Below are positions 49,691 to 58,898 of a stretch of DNA of 64,000 bases, one piece after another. Below the pieces are notes generated by a model, which made no database searches, was not told where the DNA came from, and saw nothing but the letters and a program-made list of their open reading frames with translations. This DNA comes from Fluviibacter sp964498255. GTDB taxonomy: Bacteria > Pseudomonadota > Gammaproteobacteria > Burkholderiales > Rhodocyclaceae. The first letter of the stretch is position 1, and each line of letters starts with the position of its first letter. Position numbers and translations under genes: made by a program. The stretch is taken from positions 83,672 to 147,671 of the forward strand of contig CAZCGW010000002.1 in assembly GCA_964498255.1 (NCBI GenBank), written 5' to 3'.

Positions 49691-50356
49691 ATGGCTAGAG
49701 CCCCGGTGTGGGTGTTCGATCTTGATGACACCCTTCACCATGCAACACCGCATATTTTCCCGCACATCAATCGGGCAATGACAGCGTACATCGAGCGGCA
49801 TCTGTCGCTCGATTACGCCGAAGCGACAGCGCTGCGTCAGCATTATTGGCAACGCTACGGAGCAACCTTACTCGGATTGATCCGTCACCATGGCATCGAC
49901 CCGAATCACTTTCTGGCCGAAACCCACAATTTTGAAAACCTCGGCTCACTGATCATTACTGCACCTGCATTGGCGCATACCTTAAAGCAGTTGCCTGGCC
50001 GGCGCATTATCTTCTCTAATGCCCCACGGGTTTATACGCACGATGTTTTAGCGCAGACGGGCCTATTGCCATTGTTCGATGCAGTCTATACGGTCGAGTC
50101 ATTCGGGTTTCAACCCAAGCCCCTACGCAGCGGATTTTTGAAGCTACTACGCAAAGAATGCATCCACCCTAATCAGGCCATCATGATTGAAGACAGCCTG
50201 CCCAATCTGGTGATGGCAAAACGGCTTGGCATGCATACGTTGTGGGTAACGCGATCCCTGCGCAATAGCCCGTGGGTAGACCACAAGCTGCGCAGCATCA
50301 CGGACCTACGTCACCTGGTTGACTGGAGCCAACGCGCAACCTGTGGTGCAAAATAG
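49691..50356 (+). CDS. HAD-family pyrimidine 5'-nucleotidase
   Basis: This 221-residue protein has the HAD motif I VFDLDDTLHHATP, motif II IFSNAPRVY, and the motif III/IV region QAIMIEDSLPNLVMAK. The pattern matches the SDT1/YjjG-like pyrimidine 5'-nucleotidase subfamily, which removes phosphate from UMP/CMP or modified nucleotides. It follows argB by seven bases and overlaps the end of the convergent hemB gene by 46 bp. Confidence 0.88.
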   Translation: MARAPVWVFDLDDTLHHATPHIFPHINRAMTAYIERHLSLDYAEATALRQHYWQRYGATLLGLIRHHGIDPNHFLAETHNFENLGSLIITAPALAHTLKQLPGRRIIFSNAPRVYTHDVLAQTGLLPLFDAVYTVESFGFQPKPLRSGFLKLLRKECIHPNQAIMIEDSLPNLVMAKRLGMHTLWVTRSLRNSPWVDHKLRSITDLRHLVDWSQRATCGAK

Positions 50357-51318
50357 GTCAGGATCATATCGGCACCCGCACGCTTAAAGCCGAGCATGCT
50401 TTCCATGACGACCTTCTGCTCATCTAGCCAGCCATTCTGCGCAGCCGCTTTGAGCATCGCATATTCCCCGCTCACCTGATAAACAGCGGTTGGTCGTGAA
50501 AACTCGTCTTTGATTCGACGCACGATATCCAGATAGGGCATGCCCGGTTTGATCATGACAATATCCGCGCCCTCGGCCAGATCCAGCGCAACCTCATGCA
50601 GCGCCTCATTGGAATTGGCTGGATCCATCTGATACGTCATCTTGTTACTCTTACCCAATTGGCCGGCAGAACCGACTGCATCACGGAACGGACCGTAAAA
50701 GGCAGAAGCATACTTGGCGCTATAAGCCATGATGCGGGTATTCACATGCCCTGCCGCTTCCAGTGCTGCACGAATGCGCCCGATGCGTCCATCCATCATG
50801 TCGGAAGGCGCCACCATATCAACCCCCGCTCCTGCCTGCATGACGGCTTGCTTGACCAGCATATCGAGGGTGACATCGTTCAACACGTACCCATCGGCAT
50901 CAATAATGCCATCCTGGCCATGAGAGGTGTAGGGATCCAGCGCAACATCTGCAATCACTAGCAATTCTGGGAATTTCTGCTTGATCAACTTAACCACCCG
51001 TGGCACCAGACCATCCGGGTTGGCAGCTTCAGCACCATCGAGCGTTTTAAGCGACACATCAATCACAGGAAACAGCGCAATCGCCGGAATACCCAGCGCT
51101 ACAATCTCTTCGAGATGCGCCAGCAATGTGTCTGGCGAATAGCGATTCACTCCGGGCATAGAGCCCACCGCCTTCACGAGGCCAGAGCCTTCACGAACAA
51201 ATACCGGGTAAATCAGGTCGTCGACAGTGAGATGGTGTTCGCGCACAAGACGACGCGTCGCTTCATCGGCGCGCACACGACGCGGGCGCACCAGAGGGAA
51301 AGCTGAATTAGATGACAT
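50311..51318 (-). CDS. hemB: Delta-aminolevulinic acid dehydratase (porphobilinogen synthase)
   Basis: HemB condenses two 5-aminolevulinates to porphobilinogen. It has 335 residues from MSSNSAFPLVRPRRVRADEA; the ATG overlaps the engB end by 11 bp and has GGAAG ahead. The region ADVALDPYTSHGQDG has A/D/D where zinc enzymes have three cysteines, so this is the magnesium-dependent type. The active-site lysines are in MAYSAKYASAFYGPFRD and VMIKPG. Its 3' end overlaps the convergent nucleotidase gene. Confidence 0.96.
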   Translation of the reverse strand: MSSNSAFPLVRPRRVRADEATRRLVREHHLTVDDLIYPVFVREGSGLVKAVGSMPGVNRYSPDTLLAHLEEIVALGIPAIALFPVIDVSLKTLDGAEAANPDGLVPRVVKLIKQKFPELLVIADVALDPYTSHGQDGIIDADGYVLNDVTLDMLVKQAVMQAGAGVDMVAPSDMMDGRIGRIRAALEAAGHVNTRIMAYSAKYASAFYGPFRDAVGSAGQLGKSNKMTYQMDPANSNEALHEVALDLAEGADIVMIKPGMPYLDIVRRIKDEFSRPTAVYQVSGEYAMLKAAAQNGWLDEQKVVMESMLGFKRAGADMILTYFAPQVARWLQSTR

Positions 51319-52111
51319 CGTTTTCTTCCAATTGAGATACCGCAGGCTGCGCATCATCACCTGCATCATTCGCTGAATTTTCGCACAAGCCAAGCCACTG
51401 TTTAAGCACCGTTGCCGCCTCGGCAACACCCGCGCGTTTAAGACTGGAAAACAGTTGCACACTGACCGGACATCCCAGATCGGCTAAATCCGCTTTTACC
51501 TGGCGCAAAGTTTTAGTTTGATCCTGTCGGCTTAATTTATCCGCTTTAGAGAGCAGCACATGAACCGGCCGACCGGTTGGCGCAAACCATTCCAGCATCT
51601 GCCAATCCATCTCGGTCAACGGTCTGCGGCTGTCCATAATAACGACCAGACCTTTGAGCTGTTCACGGGTCTGCAAATAAGGGCCCAACAATACATCCCA
51701 TTGTTTACGTACATCTTCTGGCACCTTGGCAAATCCATAGCCTGGCAAATCCACGAAGTACCGATCTGGTGCTACTGAAAAATAGTTCAAATGCTGCGTA
51801 CGCCCTGGTGTCTTGGACACATAAGCCAGTCGGGTTTTTCCGGCCAGCGTATTAATAGCCGATGATTTACCGGCATTAGAACGCCCGACAAAAGCCACCT
51901 CGGCGACCGCATCTCCCGGCGTATCGCGCAAGCGAGCCACTGTTGTAAGGAATTCCGTACGGGGAAACGGATGCGCGTGCCCGGGATTTTTTGGAGGCAG
52001 CGCCGCTAAACCCGCTGGTTTTTCAGCTCTTTTGGTCGAAACTGCCTTTTTTTTAGGCAAGGCTTTCAAGCCAGTTTTTGCAGGAGATTTCAAAGTTTGG
52101 GAATTAGACAC
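51308..52111 (-). CDS. engB: Ribosome-assembly GTPase EngB (YihA/YsxC)
   Basis: This 267-residue protein is longer than the usual 200-220 because of a basic, lysine/alanine-rich N-terminus (residues 1-55) that may bind RNA. The GTPase motifs are intact: VGRSNAGKSSAIN (G1), RTQHLNYF (G2), DLPGYGFA (G3) and SKADKL (G4). It starts at GTG with GAGG upstream. It is needed for 50S assembly. It precedes hemB, with which it overlaps, and is divergent from cytochrome c4. Confidence 0.94.
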   Translation of the reverse strand: MSNSQTLKSPAKTGLKALPKKKAVSTKRAEKPAGLAALPPKNPGHAHPFPRTEFLTTVARLRDTPGDAVAEVAFVGRSNAGKSSAINTLAGKTRLAYVSKTPGRTQHLNYFSVAPDRYFVDLPGYGFAKVPEDVRKQWDVLLGPYLQTREQLKGLVVIMDSRRPLTEMDWQMLEWFAPTGRPVHVLLSKADKLSRQDQTKTLRQVKADLADLGCPVSVQLFSSLKRAGVAEAATVLKQWLGLCENSANDAGDDAQPAVSQLEENDVI

Positions 52112-52209
52112 AGTACGCCTCGTTCAGGTTGTATTAGAATAACAGCCTTAACCGACTAATTACCCTGCGGTTCTCAAGGAATCGCATTATTCCTACTAGG
52201 AGTGTGGAC

Positions 52210-52857
52210 ATGATTCGTGCTGTCGCATTCGCCCTGATGTGCTCCGTCAGTGCCCTGTCACTGGCTGCCGAGCCAGCGGCCCCCGCAGCAACCCCGGCTG
52301 CCGTTGATGCATCTGCCATTGCTAAAAATGTCTGTGCTGCGTGTCACGGCGTAGATGGCAACAGCAGCATTCCGGTCAACCCAAGTCTGGCTGGTCAGCA
52401 TGCTTCCTACCTGCTCAAGCAGCTGAACAACTTCAAAGCCTCTGCAGATGGCAAACCTGCCCTACGTCAGAATGCTGTGATGAACGGCATGGCAGCTCCG
52501 TTGTCCGAAGCTGAAATGAAGGCATTGGCTCAATATTTCTCGAAGCAAACTCTGAAACCAGATGTTGCCAAGGATGAAAAGCTTGTAACCGAAGGTCGCA
52601 AACTGTGGCGCGCAGGTGACCTCAAGAAAGGCATCCCTGCCTGTGCCGGCTGTCACGGCGTTGCCGGTGCCGGTCTGCCAGCCCAGTATCCAACACTTGC
52701 TGGTCAACACCCTGACTATGTCATCACGCAGCTGAAGCAGTTCCGCGAAGGCACCCGCGCTAACGATCCTGAAGCCGTGATGCGCACCATCGCCGCCAAG
52801 ATGACGGATCCGCAAATGGCCGCTGTCGCAGAATACGCTGCAGGTCTGCGTCAGTAA
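52210..52857 (+). CDS. Cytochrome c4 (dihaem)
   Basis: A 215-residue periplasmic electron carrier. I start at ATG-52210, with TAGGAG seven bases before; GTG-52204 is in frame but less likely. A signal peptide (MIRAVAFALMCSVSALSLA) is followed by two haem sites, CAACH (42-46) and CAGCH (145-149), in two similar domains. Methionine ligands are probably near residues 94 and 203. Cytochrome c4 passes electrons to terminal oxidases. It is followed by a strong bidirectional terminator. Confidence 0.96.
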   Translation: MIRAVAFALMCSVSALSLAAEPAAPAATPAAVDASAIAKNVCAACHGVDGNSSIPVNPSLAGQHASYLLKQLNNFKASADGKPALRQNAVMNGMAAPLSEAEMKALAQYFSKQTLKPDVAKDEKLVTEGRKLWRAGDLKKGIPACAGCHGVAGAGLPAQYPTLAGQHPDYVITQLKQFREGTRANDPEAVMRTIAAKMTDPQMAAVAEYAAGLRQ

Positions 52858-52874
52858 TTCAGTCTTTGACCACG

Positions 52875-52904
52875 AAAAGGGCAGCCTGAGCGCTGCCCTT
52901 TTTT
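52875..52904. terminator. Bidirectional terminator after cytochrome c4
   Basis: GGGCAGC (52879-52885) and GCTGCCC (52892-52898) form a stem with a 6-base loop, TTTTTT after it and AAAA before. It serves cytochrome c4 and the convergent DUF455-bioC-bioB genes. Confidence 0.92.
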
Positions 52905-52916
52905 ATTGCCATGCGT

Positions 52917-53720
52917 TTAGTGCTCGTTCAACAAGTCTAATTCTGCGCAATCAAACCCGGCAGCCAGTCTTGCAGCTTCATTCATAGGCGGCCTTGGTCT
53001 TGGCGCGCCATAGACATCAATCAGTGATTGATAGGTTTCAGACATAGGCAAGACTTGCACTTTACAAAGTGTGCGAAACCAGAAGTCTCCCAGAGCAACG
53101 TGGCGGACTTCGTCTCGCGCAATGACCGACAACGCACGCAGTGTAGGTTTGTCGCCTATGCCCTGAAAGGCTCTAAAAATCGGTGGCATCGCATCTAGAC
53201 CACGCGCCTCCATTAAGCGAGGGACTAATGCCATTCGAGCCAGCACATCCCCCGTCGTCCGCTCGGCAAGATGCCACAGACCCGCATGCGCCGGCAAGTC
53301 ACCATAAGTAACGCCCAGCGCTTGCAAGCGGCTTTCGATCAGCTTGAAGTGGTAAGACTCTTCAATGGCCACGCCAACCCAATCCCTGACAAAGCGGCCG
53401 CCCAGATCTTTAAATCGCCAGGCCGCATCCAGCGCCAAATTAATGGCATTAAATTCAATGTGCGCAATTGCATGTAGCAACGCAGCGCGTCCTGCTTTGT
53501 CCGTTGCCTTACGAAAGGGTAACGACTCAGGAGGCACACAAACCGGTTGCGCCGGTCGACCGATGCGTGTGCAATCAGGCGCTGCACGCACCCCACCCGG
53601 CAACAACTCAGTCTCAGTGAACGCTAGGTAAGCTGGGATCAAAGCATCTACCGCATGGCATTTAGATGCCGTACTGGATGCAGACCAAGCCGCTTCAAGT
53701 TGCTCGAAGATATCCCGCAT
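52917..53720 (-). CDS. DUF455 ferritin-like protein
   Basis: This 267-residue protein is predicted to be a helical ferritin-like bundle. Candidate metal ligands are in LLHAIAHIEFNAINLALD, VAIEESYHFKLIESRL and VIARDEVRHVALGDFWF (E/H pairs). The DUF455 family has no established reaction; a di-iron hydroxylase or oxidase is likely from the ligand pattern. Its start overlaps the bioC stop by one base, but a role in biotin synthesis is not implied. Confidence 0.88.
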   Translation of the reverse strand: MRDIFEQLEAAWSASSTASKCHAVDALIPAYLAFTETELLPGGVRAAPDCTRIGRPAQPVCVPPESLPFRKATDKAGRAALLHAIAHIEFNAINLALDAAWRFKDLGGRFVRDWVGVAIEESYHFKLIESRLQALGVTYGDLPAHAGLWHLAERTTGDVLARMALVPRLMEARGLDAMPPIFRAFQGIGDKPTLRALSVIARDEVRHVALGDFWFRTLCKVQVLPMSETYQSLIDVYGAPRPRPPMNEAARLAAGFDCAELDLLNEH

Positions 53721-54640
53721 TAGCGTAGCGGTCGGTTGGGCTTAGGCATAAAGTTCACAACCGCACGGCCATCGGCATGCTGCTTTGGCGCCATCTTCCA
53801 GGCATGCCCCTGAACCAGTTCAAACGTCAGGGTATAACGCCCTTCACTATTTCTGGGCCACTGTGCAATTACCCGGTCCCAAAAACGCCTAGTGGACAGT
53901 CCTGAAGGTACAAAGTGCGTTGCCACACATGAACCCATCTTTTTCAATTCACGCAGCCCCTGCCAAGGGTCCGCATAGGTCAGCGTCAGCGTTTCCATAT
54001 CCATCACCGGATCAGAAAAACCGCCATTCACCAACATGTCACCCACATCATGCATATCGGTAAACGACTGGGTTCGATCGATTCGTTCCGATGAGGCCAC
54101 CAGTTGCGCCGCCTGCCGTAACTCTTTGAGTGTATCGGGTCCGAACAGGCTAAACATCAGCAAACCACCTACCCGTAAGACCCGGTTAAATTCCTGGATG
54201 GTTTCGGGCAGGTCGTCCAGCCAGTGCAAGGCCGCATTCGACCAGATAAAGTCGATAAATTGCGCGGAAACCGGCAGCGCATTAAGGTCTGCGCCGACGC
54301 GCAGGGATCTGGCGCCTCGACCCTGATTCAGCAATCGACGGAAAAATCCGCTTGCCGCCATATCTGCGCGTCGACCCTCAATCAACAATGCCTGGCTACT
54401 ATCGACGCCGAGCCATTGAGCTTCAGGATAACGATGGTTAAGCATCGGGCGATCAGCACCGAGGCCACAGCCCGCATCCAGAATCTGCCGGGGGTCGATG
54501 CGCAGCATTTCAAGACGCTCACCCATACGGCGGGACATTTCCCGATAGAGAAAGTCACTCCCACCAAACCCAGGCGCGGCACGATCAAAGGCACGGCGAA
54601 TCCGGTGACGCCGGAAACGGGGTGCCTCCCCCGTAGACAT
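53720..54640 (-). CDS. bioC: Malonyl-ACP O-methyltransferase BioC
   Basis: BioC methylates malonyl-ACP so that it can enter fatty-acid elongation toward pimelate, the first step of biotin synthesis. It has 306 residues. The S-adenosylmethionine fold shows ILDAGCGLGADRPM (motif I) and FDFIWSNAALHWLDDLP-type motifs, then RVLRVGGLLMFSLFGPDTL. The C-terminal tail GHAWKMAPKQHADGRAVVNF is longer than in E. coli. It overlaps bioB by one base. Confidence 0.92.
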   Translation of the reverse strand: MSTGEAPRFRRHRIRRAFDRAAPGFGGSDFLYREMSRRMGERLEMLRIDPRQILDAGCGLGADRPMLNHRYPEAQWLGVDSSQALLIEGRRADMAASGFFRRLLNQGRGARSLRVGADLNALPVSAQFIDFIWSNAALHWLDDLPETIQEFNRVLRVGGLLMFSLFGPDTLKELRQAAQLVASSERIDRTQSFTDMHDVGDMLVNGGFSDPVMDMETLTLTYADPWQGLRELKKMGSCVATHFVPSGLSTRRFWDRVIAQWPRNSEGRYTLTFELVQGHAWKMAPKQHADGRAVVNFMPKPNRPLR

Positions 54641-55650
54641 CAGACGCCTTTCAAACCCAGCGAGGCAAACAGTTTCTGATCACGTGATGTGTCGGGGTTA
54701 CCCGTAGTGAGCAGCTGTTCGCCGTAAAAAATCGAATTGGCGCCCGCAAAGAAGCACAGCGCCTGCAACTCATCCGACATTTCCTGACGGCCTGCCGACA
54801 AACGCACCCAGGAAGTAGGCATCGTGATGCGGGCAGCTGCAATCATGCGCACGAATTCAATACCATCTACCGGATCAACACCAGCCATCGGCGTACCGGG
54901 AATTGGCACCAGATTGTTGATGGGCACCGAATCAGGTACCGGATCCAGATTCGCCAACTGCGCAATCAATGCCGCGCGATTTTTACGGTTTTCACCCATA
55001 CCGACAATGCCGCCGGAACACACGTGAATGCCTGCCTGACGCACCTGATCCAATGTATCGAGACGATCTTCATGCGTATGTGTGCTGATCACTTCGCCGT
55101 AAAACTCGGCATCCGTATCCAGATTATGGTTGTAGTAATCCAGCCCTGCGGTTGCCAGCTTTTCTGCCTGACCCGGCTTTAGCATGCCTAGGGTGACACA
55201 GGTTTCCAGGCCCAGCGCTTTTACTTCCTGCACCATGTCGACCACCTTATCGAGATCCTTATCTTTCGGACCACGCCAGGCAGCGCCCATGCAGAAACGC
55301 GACGAACCAGCGGCCTTGGCGGCTTTGGCGGCAGCAATCACCTCATCGGTGGACAACAATGCTTCGCGTTCCAGGTTCGTGTCGTAGCGTGCCGACTGCG
55401 AGCAATAGCCACAATCTTCGGAGCAACCGCCCGTCTTGATGGAAAGCAGGGTCGAACGCTGTACGGCATTTTCATCAAAGTGTTCGGCATGCACAGCATG
55501 CGCTTTCGCCAGCAACGCCATGAATGGCATTTCAACCAGTTCCAACACAGCTTCAGTCGACCAGCGACCCGTGCCACGCGTTGGCGCTTCTGCACCATTT
55601 TTCTTCTGACGTGGCGGAACAAAATTCAGGGGGATATTCTCTGTTTGCAT
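54640..55650 (-). CDS. bioB: Biotin synthase
   Basis: This radical-SAM enzyme inserts sulfur into dethiobiotin. It has 336 residues from MQTENIPLNFVPPRQKKNG, preceded by GAGAGG; a longer frame from 55734 lacks support. The [4Fe-4S] motif is CSEDCGYCSQ. The second-cluster ligands lie in SSRFCMGAAW, LETCVTLGML and the IHVCSGGIVGMGE region. It is first of bioB-bioC-DUF455 and divergent from comF. Confidence 0.96.
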   Translation of the reverse strand: MQTENIPLNFVPPRQKKNGAEAPTRGTGRWSTEAVLELVEMPFMALLAKAHAVHAEHFDENAVQRSTLLSIKTGGCSEDCGYCSQSARYDTNLEREALLSTDEVIAAAKAAKAAGSSRFCMGAAWRGPKDKDLDKVVDMVQEVKALGLETCVTLGMLKPGQAEKLATAGLDYYNHNLDTDAEFYGEVISTHTHEDRLDTLDQVRQAGIHVCSGGIVGMGENRKNRAALIAQLANLDPVPDSVPINNLVPIPGTPMAGVDPVDGIEFVRMIAAARITMPTSWVRLSAGRQEMSDELQALCFFAGANSIFYGEQLLTTGNPDTSRDQKLFASLGLKGV

Positions 55651-55752
55651 AGGAAACCTCTCGATTAGAGGTAGATTGCTGAGTAAAGGCATAATTATGC
55701 CCGAAGCACTAAAACCTAGCCCGATTGACGACAAATACAGCCTGAACCTCCC

Positions 55753-56541
55753 TTGCCTGCAAACAAAGCATTTTCCCTGTCACAAGACCTACGTCACGCG
55801 TTTAGAACCGCAGGCGGGGTATTAGGACGCCTGCTACTGCCGCAGACGTGCGTGCTGTGCAGCCTGCCCAGCGAGAACGCTCCTGTTTGCCCTGATTGCG
55901 CTGCTGATTTACCTGTACCTGCCGGTCTTCAGTGCTCGCGATGCGCACTCCCGCTCCAGCACTATCCGAATAGCACGGCTGCAGCTTGCCCGGATTGCGC
56001 CCATCACACACCCGCCTTCGACACGGCAGTCGCCGCCTGGTCTTATAGCTTCCCGGTGGATGCCCTGATCCAGGATTTTAAATACGGACACCATCTCTAC
56101 CTAGCCGGTTTTTTTGGCCAGCATCTGGCGCAGACACTCAAACGCCAATGGCATATGCAACCCGACTCCATACAGCCAGATTTAATTATCCCGATGCCGC
56201 TACACGCAAACCGTCTCAAATCACGCGGCTTCAACCAGGCGGCTGAAATCGCCCGTCACGTCTCAAAGCATGTGGCGATACCATGGTGCACCACGAGCCT
56301 GATCCGCTTGCATGACACAGCCCCACAGGCTGGCTTGCACCGCAATGAACGCTGGTCTAATCTGCGCGGTGCATTTGCCTGCCCCGCCCCCCTTCCGGAC
56401 GCACGAATTCTACTAATAGATGATGTACTCACCACCGGTGCCAGCCTTTCAGCCTGCGCCGAAGTCTTGCGGCACGCCGGCGCCAGCCGTGTTGATGTTG
56501 CCGTTATTGCCCGCACACCCGAACCGGGTCACGCTTTTTAA
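55753..56541 (+). CDS. comF: ComF family phosphoribosyltransferase-like protein
   Basis: This 262-residue protein has no in-frame ATG near the start; TTG-55753 is the best candidate. An N-terminal zinc finger (CVLC, CPDC, CSRC, CPDC, residues about 33-80) is followed by a type I phosphoribosyltransferase-like domain with the PRPP loop ILLIDDVLTTGASLSAC. ComF family proteins help single-stranded DNA uptake in natural transformation. With pilB-pilC nearby, competence is possible. It is followed by trmL after six bases. Confidence 0.85.
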   Translation: MPANKAFSLSQDLRHAFRTAGGVLGRLLLPQTCVLCSLPSENAPVCPDCAADLPVPAGLQCSRCALPLQHYPNSTAAACPDCAHHTPAFDTAVAAWSYSFPVDALIQDFKYGHHLYLAGFFGQHLAQTLKRQWHMQPDSIQPDLIIPMPLHANRLKSRGFNQAAEIARHVSKHVAIPWCTTSLIRLHDTAPQAGLHRNERWSNLRGAFACPAPLPDARILLIDDVLTTGASLSACAEVLRHAGASRVDVAVIARTPEPGHAF

Positions 56542-56547
56542 ACTGAT

Positions 56548-57051
56548 ATGACATCTACTCAACGTCGTCCCGCCATCGTTCTGGTTCACCCGGAAATCCC
56601 CCCCAATACGGGCAACCTGATCCGTGTTTCCGCGGCAACCGGTTTTGAGCTTCATCTGGTTCGCCCGCTGGGTTTTGATGTGGATGATCGTTCATTGCGC
56701 CGTGCCGGACTGGATTATCACGACCAGGCTTTCCTACAAGTGCACGACGATTGGGAATCCTGCCTGAAAAAACTTAACGGCAACTCAGCAGAAGCAACCG
56801 CCCGCCGTTTTTTTGCCATGACCACCAAAGGCAGCCGGCCATACCATGAAGTTAAATTTCAGCCGGATGACGTGATCGTTCTGGGCTGCGAAACCAAAGG
56901 CCTTCCACCGGAAATTCTGGCGACTTTTGATAATGAACACCGGTTGCGCATACCCATGCGGCCAGACATCCGTAGTTTGAACCTGGCAAACTCGGCATCG
57001 ATTGTCGTATTCGAGATGTGGCGGCAGAACGGCTTTGCCGGCGCTATTTAA
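56548..57051 (+). CDS. trmL: tRNA (cytidine/uridine-34-2'-O)-methyltransferase TrmL
   Basis: This SPOUT-fold enzyme of 167 residues methylates the wobble ribose of tRNA-Leu isoacceptors. Motifs: VLVHPEIPPNTGNLIR (N-terminal), VIVLGCETKGLPPEIL and RSLNLANSASIVVFEMWRQ at the knot. A tRNA-Leu(UAA), a known type of substrate, is encoded at 322-407. It is convergent with gpsA. Confidence 0.92.
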   Translation: MTSTQRRPAIVLVHPEIPPNTGNLIRVSAATGFELHLVRPLGFDVDDRSLRRAGLDYHDQAFLQVHDDWESCLKKLNGNSAEATARRFFAMTTKGSRPYHEVKFQPDDVIVLGCETKGLPPEILATFDNEHRLRIPMRPDIRSLNLANSASIVVFEMWRQNGFAGAI

Positions 57052-57070
57052 CGCCGGACTTTGAAAGAAC

Positions 57071-58081
57071 TTATTCGGCGCGCTGTGCCCGGCTCATCAG
57101 TTGGCTGACTGCATCTTTTGCGGCCAGATCCCCCGCGATTACGGCTGCAACCGCACGGGCAATCGGCATATCAACTGATAGATCCACCGCTAAGCGCGCA
57201 ACTTCACGCGCTGTGCCCACGCCTTCAGCCACATGCCCCAGGGCATCTAGTGTTTCCTGCAATGTCTTACCTGCACCCAGCGCCAACCCTACCTGGCGGT
57301 TACGCGACAAATCACCGGTACAGGTAAGAATCAGATCGCCCAGGCCGGCCAGACCCATCAGGGTTTCACGCTGACCACCAAGACGCTCACACAAACGCGC
57401 AATTTCAGCCAAACCGCGTGTCATCAGCGCTGCGCGGGCATTGTGGCCTAGGGAAAGGCCATCCGAGATACCCGTTGCAATCGCCAGAACATTTTTGACG
57501 GCACCGCCCACTTCTACACCAACGACATCGCCTGAAGCATAAAGACGCAGGCTTGGTGTGTGCAGCCAGTCCGCCAATTGCTCGGCTAGGTCCAGGTTCG
57601 CCGATCCCAGCGTTACCGCCGTTGGCAAACCCTTCGCTACCTCCTGAGCAAAGCTCGGACCAGATAAAGCAGCAGCAGGCACATCGCCAAGCACATCCCT
57701 CACTACCTGATGCGGCAATAGGCCTGTTTGTGGCTCAAAGCCTTTGCAAACCCACACGAGTGGCGGCAAAGGCTCGGTGCCATAAAGCGTTTGCAAGGCC
57801 TCCAGCGTACTCCGCAAACCCGCTACCGGGGTTGCCAATACCAGCACATCGGAACCCTGCAACATCACCAGATCACCCGTGGCTTTCAAAGCCGCTGGCA
57901 ACACAATCTCTGGCAAAAACCGCTGGTTTACGTGTGTCTCATTAATACTGGCGACCACCTCAGGTTCCCGCGCCCAGATTGTTACCCGGTGTCGCTGTGC
58001 CCAATTAGCCGCCAGCGCGGTGCCCCAGGCGCCTGCCGCTAGAACGCCAATCTGGAGTTGCGTTTTGGTGGCCTGGTTCAT
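57071..58081 (-). CDS. gpsA: Glycerol-3-phosphate dehydrogenase [NAD(P)+]
   Basis: GpsA makes sn-glycerol-3-phosphate for phospholipids. It has 336 residues from MNQATKTQLQIGV, with AGGG six bases upstream; an ATG two codons earlier is possible. The dinucleotide loop reads VLAAGAWGTALA, where alanine (A15) replaces the first glycine of the usual GAGAWG. The active-site lysine lies in SGDVVGVEVGGAVKNVLAIA. It is last of rhodanese-grxC-secB-gpsA. Confidence 0.95.
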   Translation of the reverse strand: MNQATKTQLQIGVLAAGAWGTALAANWAQRHRVTIWAREPEVVASINETHVNQRFLPEIVLPAALKATGDLVMLQGSDVLVLATPVAGLRSTLEALQTLYGTEPLPPLVWVCKGFEPQTGLLPHQVVRDVLGDVPAAALSGPSFAQEVAKGLPTAVTLGSANLDLAEQLADWLHTPSLRLYASGDVVGVEVGGAVKNVLAIATGISDGLSLGHNARAALMTRGLAEIARLCERLGGQRETLMGLAGLGDLILTCTGDLSRNRQVGLALGAGKTLQETLDALGHVAEGVGTAREVARLAVDLSVDMPIARAVAAVIAGDLAAKDAVSQLMSRAQRAE

Positions 58082-58101
58082 GGGCATCCCTACTTAGCGA
58101 A

Positions 58102-58605
58102 TTACTGAACGGTCGTCGGCGCTTCGACTTCGCCGGCAGCTGACTGCTGTTCTGCCTGAGCCATTGCATCAAAATTCACAGGCTGCAGCACTACCGGTGG
58201 AAAACCGGCGCGGGTCGAGGCATCTGATACGGCTTCACGCGCATAAGGGAACAACACATTCGGAATCGCCGAACCCAGGAATGGTTGCAGCGCTTCTTCA
58301 GGAATACCCGCAACGCGGAAAATACCGGCCTGTTGCAATTCGATCAGGAAATAAACCTTGTTCTCAGCCTTAGCGGTCACGGTAACTTGCAGGATGCCTT
58401 CAAAAGCATCTGCGCCCAATTGCGTAAAGGCAGTCTTGAACTGCACACCGACTTCCGGTGCCTGCTGTTGCAGAAATACCTCTGCGCCACCCGGCACTTC
58501 GAGCGACATATCCCGCACATACAACTTCTCGATGGCAAACATCGGTTGTGTTGGTACTTGTTGGTCTGCGGCTTGTGTTTCAGTGCTCTGCTCGTTATCG
58601 GCCAT
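58102..58605 (-). CDS. secB: Protein-export chaperone SecB
   Basis: SecB is a tetrameric cytoplasmic chaperone that keeps precursors unfolded and passes them to SecA. This 167-residue protein has FAIEKLYVRDMSLEVPGG, the peptide groove region and VLFPYAREAVSDASTRAGFP, all typical. The N-terminus is acidic and glutamine-rich. It lies between grxC and gpsA, the standard order. Confidence 0.96.
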   Translation of the reverse strand: MADNEQSTETQAADQQVPTQPMFAIEKLYVRDMSLEVPGGAEVFLQQQAPEVGVQFKTAFTQLGADAFEGILQVTVTAKAENKVYFLIELQQAGIFRVAGIPEEALQPFLGSAIPNVLFPYAREAVSDASTRAGFPPVVLQPVNFDAMAQAEQQSAAGEVEAPTTVQ

Positions 58606-58635
58606 GATGCAAATCCTTATCGATTAAATGAAAAA

Positions 58636-58890
58636 TTATTTTAGTAGCGGATCAAGGCCGCCCGCGCGATCCAGCGCCGCCAGATCATCAAAGCCGCCCA
58701 CATGGGTGTCCCCGATATAAATCTGCGGCACCGTCCGACGATTAGTGCGAGCCATCATGGCATCACGCTCTTCCGGATTAAGGTCAATCCGGATTTTTTC
58801 AATCTCACTGACCCCTTTGCTGTTCAGCAACTGTTCCGCACGAACGCAATATGGGCAAACTGCTGTGCAATACATTAGTACCTTAGGCAT
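58636..58890 (-). CDS. grxC: Glutaredoxin 3
   Basis: An 84-residue thiol-disulfide oxidoreductase from ATG-58890, preceded by GAGG. The active site is AVCPYC, followed by the glutathione-binding RRTVPQIYIGDTHVGGFDD. It lies between the rhodanese and secB genes. It reduces protein disulfides using glutathione. Confidence 0.95.
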   Translation of the reverse strand: MPKVLMYCTAVCPYCVRAEQLLNSKGVSEIEKIRIDLNPEERDAMMARTNRRTVPQIYIGDTHVGGFDDLAALDRAGGLDPLLK

Positions 58891-58898
58891 AACGCACC

